This document shows, in pieces, positions 60,104 to 64,000 of a DNA stretch of 64,000 nucleotides. The notes under the pieces were generated by a model. That model was not told the DNA's origin and made no database searches. It saw only the letters and a list, made by a program, of their open reading frames with translations. The DNA is from Paramecium octaurelia (lineage: Eukaryota; Ciliophora; Oligohymenophorea; Peniculida; Parameciidae): positions 340,185 through 404,184 of the forward strand of contig CAJJDP010000077.1 of the NCBI GenBank assembly GCA_905182995.1, read 5' to 3'. A program made the position numbers and the translations under genes. The stretch's first letter is position 1; each line of letters starts with the position of its first letter.

Positions 60104-61680
60104 ATGGATGAGCATCTTGGGATGGAAGCAGAAAAACTTCGTATATCAGGTTACTAGATTTCTCTATATCTCATAGATAATATGGAAAATGAAGTCATGG
60201 GGGATCTGGAGAAATATTTTTAATCTTCTCATGCAAATAGGAAGGAGCAGCAGTTGCCTGTGATCCGAGTTTTCGAGGATTCATGCTCGGATTTACCTCA
60301 ATCAGACCAACCCTTCGAAAATCCAGGGGAATCAATTTTCGATGATTTGGGTCTTGAAAAACTCTAAATTTAATCTGTTCACAGTGATGGAAGGGCAACC
60401 TCTTGGAGTCACACTGATGACAACAATTCTTTGAATAAGCAATATTTGAAAAGACCCAGAACTAGACAACAATTAAGCAGCAAAATTGTGGAGAGCAATC
60501 AGGATCTGTTTAATGTACACTATGCTAAGAGTCTATACACGAGCAAAATCAGTTAATTGGTTGATAAAAAGATTACAACAAATCCAAAATCAAATCGAAT
60601 TTCGTAATTTCGTATACATTAATATTATAGGAAAAGTCAATAGAAGATAAAACGAAAGTCATCGCATTAGCTAATTGAAACTTCGGATCAATCTGAATAG
60701 AAAAGTTCACTCCAATCAGGAGGGGAGATGTCAGAGGACAGATTAGCGAAAAATAGAGTTGCGGCTCGAAATTCAAGAGCAAGAAAGAGGTTGTATTTTG
60801 AGCTGTTGGAAAACAAAGTGAAGGATTTGCAAGACGAAATTGATAGGTTGAATGAGTTATGTTAGAATTAGGCCAAACAAATATAAAAATATAGAGAATG
60901 TTAGGAAAAAGTAGGAATATTTAAAAATTATTAAAGTATTAGTTCTCCTTTGAGACCCAGAAAAAATTGATTGAACAATTGGAGGTTTGTTAAATCAAGG
61001 ATTAAGATTTAGATTCAACCAAATTTGTTTTAGAATAAATGCAGGAGTGCTAATTAAATTCTGATAAGAATATGGTTGGGAACCAATACATAGAAAATCT
61101 ATTGGAGATTCTGTTACCCATAGAATTAAAATACATTGTCTACAGTTATGATCAAAATAAGGATTTGATATCCGATTTTTAGGGGTATTTAGATTTCAGT
61201 ATATATTTAGTTCGTTTTTGGAATGGACCAAAGAGACATTTTAGCTAATGGACATAAAACAGGAGTAATTTAGAAAGATTAGGAAACACAAGGAGAAGTT
61301 AAATTGTGTCAAAAAAACCATAACAAGGTAGTAATGTCTTTTTTATTGTTAATTTTAGTTGCATAAATAATTTGTACACTTCAGTGAAGATGATAATTGG
61401 TGAGGCTTAAAAGGTCGATTCTATTTGGAAGTCCATTTATGAGACATTGGAACCATTGTAATTGAGATCTTTGTTTTTGACTATTTATCAAGTATAAGTG
61501 AGCATAGATTAATTTTAGAATTAACATAGATCTGTTTTCGATTGTAGTAATCTATTTAGTGATTGTAAATATTTCAAACAAAATCCATAGGTATTAAATT
61601 TACATATATTTTAGAGTTAAACTGATTCAAACTGTTAACGGCCTGCAAATCTAAGATAATATGTGAAAAAAAATAATTGA
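60104..61680 (+). CDS. bZIP transcription factor, copy 1
   Basis: 490 residues after introns at 60150-60176 (27 nt), a second of 27 nt near 60605-60631, one of 26 nt after the zipper, and 61591-61614 (24 nt). The basic region KNRVAARNSRARKR has the invariant N-x7-R of bZIP proteins (N-R-V-A-A-R-N-S-R), followed by a zipper with leucines at heptads (LYFELLENKVKDLQDEIDRL read in parts). Acidic N-terminus with SHTDDNNS, Ser/Gln-rich region before the basic part. A C-terminal domain (YIENLLEILLPIELKYIVYS; GEAQKVDSIWKSIYETLEPL) is shared with the next gene. Presumably nuclear and DNA-binding; target unknown. Confidence 0.88.
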
Positions 61681-61717
61681 TTAATGATATATATATATAT
61701 TTTTAAACTAATAATTT

Positions 61718-63313
61718 ATGTGTGATCCTATAATTAGTGAGCAATATTACTTCAATGAGTAATTCGACTTATTTATTTTCACTTTAGTTCTTGTGATGTG
61801 AATGCTAATCAAATTGATTTTTCAGGGGTTTCAGATCCATTTTTGAAAAACTCACAACAATAACAATAACAATTCCCTAAAATTCAAATTTTTGAGGATG
61901 CTGACAACGAGACCAATAATTTTGGAGCCAACGAAATTTTGAATGAAGAAATCAAAATGGATAGGCTTAAGATTATTAATGATAGCTCTGTTGAAGCCTA
62001 ACCAAAAAGTGGGAGTGAGGGTGATTATTCGAGAGAAGCAAGTCAGAATCAAAGCAGCAGGAGGGGATCAAGTATTTTTAACTTGCAAATATAGAAAAAT
62101 GTACAAAAGAAGAATAAAAGAATTTAAAAGATTCTTTGTAATCCTAGATTCTTTTGAACCTGCGATACACTAAGAGCACATACACAAATAAAATTCAGAA
62201 TCTGGTTAAGAAGGAGAATAAGGACCAGTTGATAGTAACAACAAAAGCCAGGCAATCGTATTGAAATATTTTGATTCATTTTTAGACGCAGCTAATAGAA
62301 GTTGGTAAGAAAAAATGAATAGTAATTGTTAATGAACCTCGAACACACTGATTAGTCATCATCTGAAAACCCCGATTCGCTTAATGACCGAACTATGGAT
62401 CCTAGTCGTCTCAAGTAAGTGAGGAACAGAGAATCCGCTAGAAATTCAAGAGCCAGGAAAAAGATATACTTCGAATTACTGGAGACCAGAGTCCAAGAGT
62501 TACAGGATGAAAATGACAAATTAAGGGAGCAATGCAACATCTTATCAAAATCAATTGAAAATTACAATAAATAGCAGGATAAAGTAAGTGCTCGTATAAA
62601 TATGTAATTAGTTTTCACAGTTCTTGGAGTAGCAATAATAATTGTTTGGGAGATTGGAGGATTGCATTAATTAAGGGAGAGATGTAACGGAGATTGAGAT
62701 ATTGTTGGATGCACTCAAATACAGGACATCGTCAAATAAATAGGAGAGAATCGATGCTGCAAAATCATACTTGTATTCAATATTGAATGTTTGTTTGCCA
62801 TTACAGACAAAATATTTGTTCAGTATTTTGGACGACAAAGATTTCTTTTCCTAAAATTCTAGGTACATTTAAATCTATGGAAGGAATTACACAGACTATT
62901 TGAAAGATGTTTTTAAGAAAATTGATACAAAAAGTGATGACTTTGGGAACAATGAAAAAATAAAACAAAAGTTAGGAGCAGCCAAACAGAATATGTATGA
63001 GTAATGAATTTGATCTAATTATGAACGCAGCTCATTTAAGAAGATAAGGAAGGAGATCAAATTGATATAGAGTGAAGCAGGAAAGGTTGATTTGCTGTGG
63101 GAATAACTGAAGGAGAAACTGTAACCTTAAGTCTTGGCCTAATGTTTGTTGGCTTTGCATAAGGTATGAGTGTTAGTGAATGTGTAGAATGAATTTAGAG
63201 CAGAGTTCTAAGCATTGACTATATTCAAGAGACCGAAGGACTCAACAGAGTAGGTAGGGATGTTAATTGAATAATAATCGTTGCAAAGAAAATAAGTCAA
63301 AAAATGTTATTGA
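61718..63313 (+). CDS. bZIP transcription factor, copy 2 (tandem paralogue)
   Basis: 475 residues. Starts 37 bp after the stop of copy 1. The basic region is RNRESARNSRARKKIYFELL, again N-x7-R, and the zipper is ETRVQELQDENDKL. Shared blocks with copy 1: YTNKIQNLV versus YTSKISQLV, SRSQQKL versus SKSQQKI, and in the C-terminal domain SEAGKVDLLWEQLKEKLQP versus GEAQKVDSIWKSIYETLEP. Introns: 61759-61787 (29), 62072-62094 (23), 62258-62285 (28), one of 28 after the zipper, one of 36 and one of 24 near the end; the total divides by three. A reader ignoring the 62258 intron would split this into two genes with a false start at 62332. Confidence 0.85.
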
Positions 63314-63339
63314 TTTTAATCTGTTAATATTAATCATTC

Positions 63340-63892
63340 AAATGTTTTATTTTGGAAACTGAAAATCCTAACTTTGCTTTATTATTACGAAGTTTTAGAC
63401 AGATCAGAGCTGATTCTTAAAGAACTTTATTTTTTGGACAGACTAGATTGGCTGTTGCACAATAATGGATGATTGAGTGTAGGAGTTTGATCCATTAATG
63501 AGCATTCCATTTAATTAGTGATGTTCTCCATTGAGACAATATTTAGTTAAGCAATTTGTTGGAGAAACAGATTGATAGCAAAATCTAATTGAGTTTTTTT
63601 TTCCAAAGTTGTTTCAATTAAGAGCATCGTTTTCTGCATTCCTATTTAAGTGATAATAGTATTAAGTAAATTCTAGAAATTTTAGATTTGTTATTCTTCA
63701 AGATTAGGCTAATCTGCTAACAATTTTCTTAAATAGCAGTTCTTGAGTTGTTCATTTAGCAGTCCCTAATGTTGATATATAAAGTACTTCATCATATACA
63801 AAACCGATGTAGACGATTTAGCATAAAGGGAGACCACCAACATTGATTTTCTAGATTTCAATTTATCTGAAGATATGATTATTGATATGTGA
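63340..63892 (+). CDS. Unresolved coding-like region downstream of the bZIP pair
   Basis: Three plus-strand frames with coding character follow each other: ENPNFALLLRSFRQIRADSQ near 63360-63420, then NLLEKQIDSKIQLSFFF and LEILDLLFFKIRLICQQF near 63550-63710, and last KTDVDDLAQRETTNIDFLDF to TGA at 63892. A 34-nt intron could join MSIPFN (ATG at 63498) to the second block, but I could not find introns joining all three. Possibly one helical protein, or the rest of a third, diverged member of the cluster without its bZIP. Start, introns and product are uncertain. Confidence 0.4.
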
Positions 63893-64000
63893 AAAGGGAC
63901 TCAGAAAAGCACATAAATCATCAGTCTAAATTTGCGATGGTAGAACGATGACGATATTTTCTGACAGATCCAAGGCTTTTTATAAGTAATTCTTGAGATT
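63893..64000. other. Window end, nothing assigned
   Basis: About 100 bases after the last TGA. Too short to judge. Confidence 0.3.

Noticed and set aside
62332-63313. bZIP gene starting at the ATG at 62332
   Set aside because: Alignment with the upstream paralogue shows the frame continues through a 28-nt intron at 62258-62285 back to 61718, so this ATG is internal.

Overview
The window reads as macronuclear DNA of a Paramecium-type ciliate. Long coding frames run through TAA and TAG and stop only at TGA, so TAA/TAG are read as glutamine. Introns are tiny (about 19 to 36 nt, mostly GTA...TAG). Genes are packed on both strands with short AT-rich spacers, and several neighbours are less than 60 bp apart. 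Standard-code ORFs are therefore only fragments of the real genes. CDS limits below come from reading with TGA as the only stop and placing introns by hand. Where I list introns, the summed exons are a multiple of three.

Layout. 1-5.7 kb: an anoctamin (TMEM16) gene on the minus strand, open to the window edge and carrying a long C-terminal extension. 6.3-11.4 kb, plus strand: a Rab GTPase, two tandem 175-residue pterin-carbinolamine-dehydratase-like genes, and an LpxB-like glycosyltransferase. 11.5-17.3 kb, minus: a multi-pass membrane protein, a thioredoxin and a cullin. 17.4-20.5 kb, plus: an LRRC23-like axonemal protein and the DEAD-box helicase DDX41. 20.7-29.5 kb, minus: a ciliate membrane protein and a large secreted protein whose 3' end is duplicated as a 1,336-bp perfect repeat across a single N, almost certainly an assembly artefact.

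31.2-39.0 kb, plus: the most striking gene, a secreted protein of about 2,575 residues with five tandem A+B modules (ten related domains) separated by proline-rich linkers. 39.0-44.6 kb, minus: a protein with two copies of a D-G-x-G-R-D motif, small hypothetical genes, a multi-pass membrane protein and a WD40 protein. 45-50.4 kb: a small membrane-anchored coiled-coil protein, SRP72, a hypothetical gene, CNOT11 and an arrestin-fold protein. 50.7-58.6 kb: a UBR-type ubiquitin ligase, a membrane-anchored otubain-type deubiquitinase and a PUB-domain protein in a row. 60.1-63.3 kb: two tandem paralogous bZIP transcription factors, followed by an unresolved coding-like stretch to the window end.

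Most genes are unrelated housekeeping functions: translation and targeting (SRP72), mRNA turnover (CNOT11), RNA helicase (DDX41), trafficking (Rab, anoctamin) and cilia (LRRC23). There are no operons. The local themes are tandem duplication (PCD pair, bZIP pair, internal repeats of the 31-39 kb gene) and a run of ubiquitin-pathway genes. I saw no tRNA, rRNA, CRISPR array, transposase or telomeric repeat.
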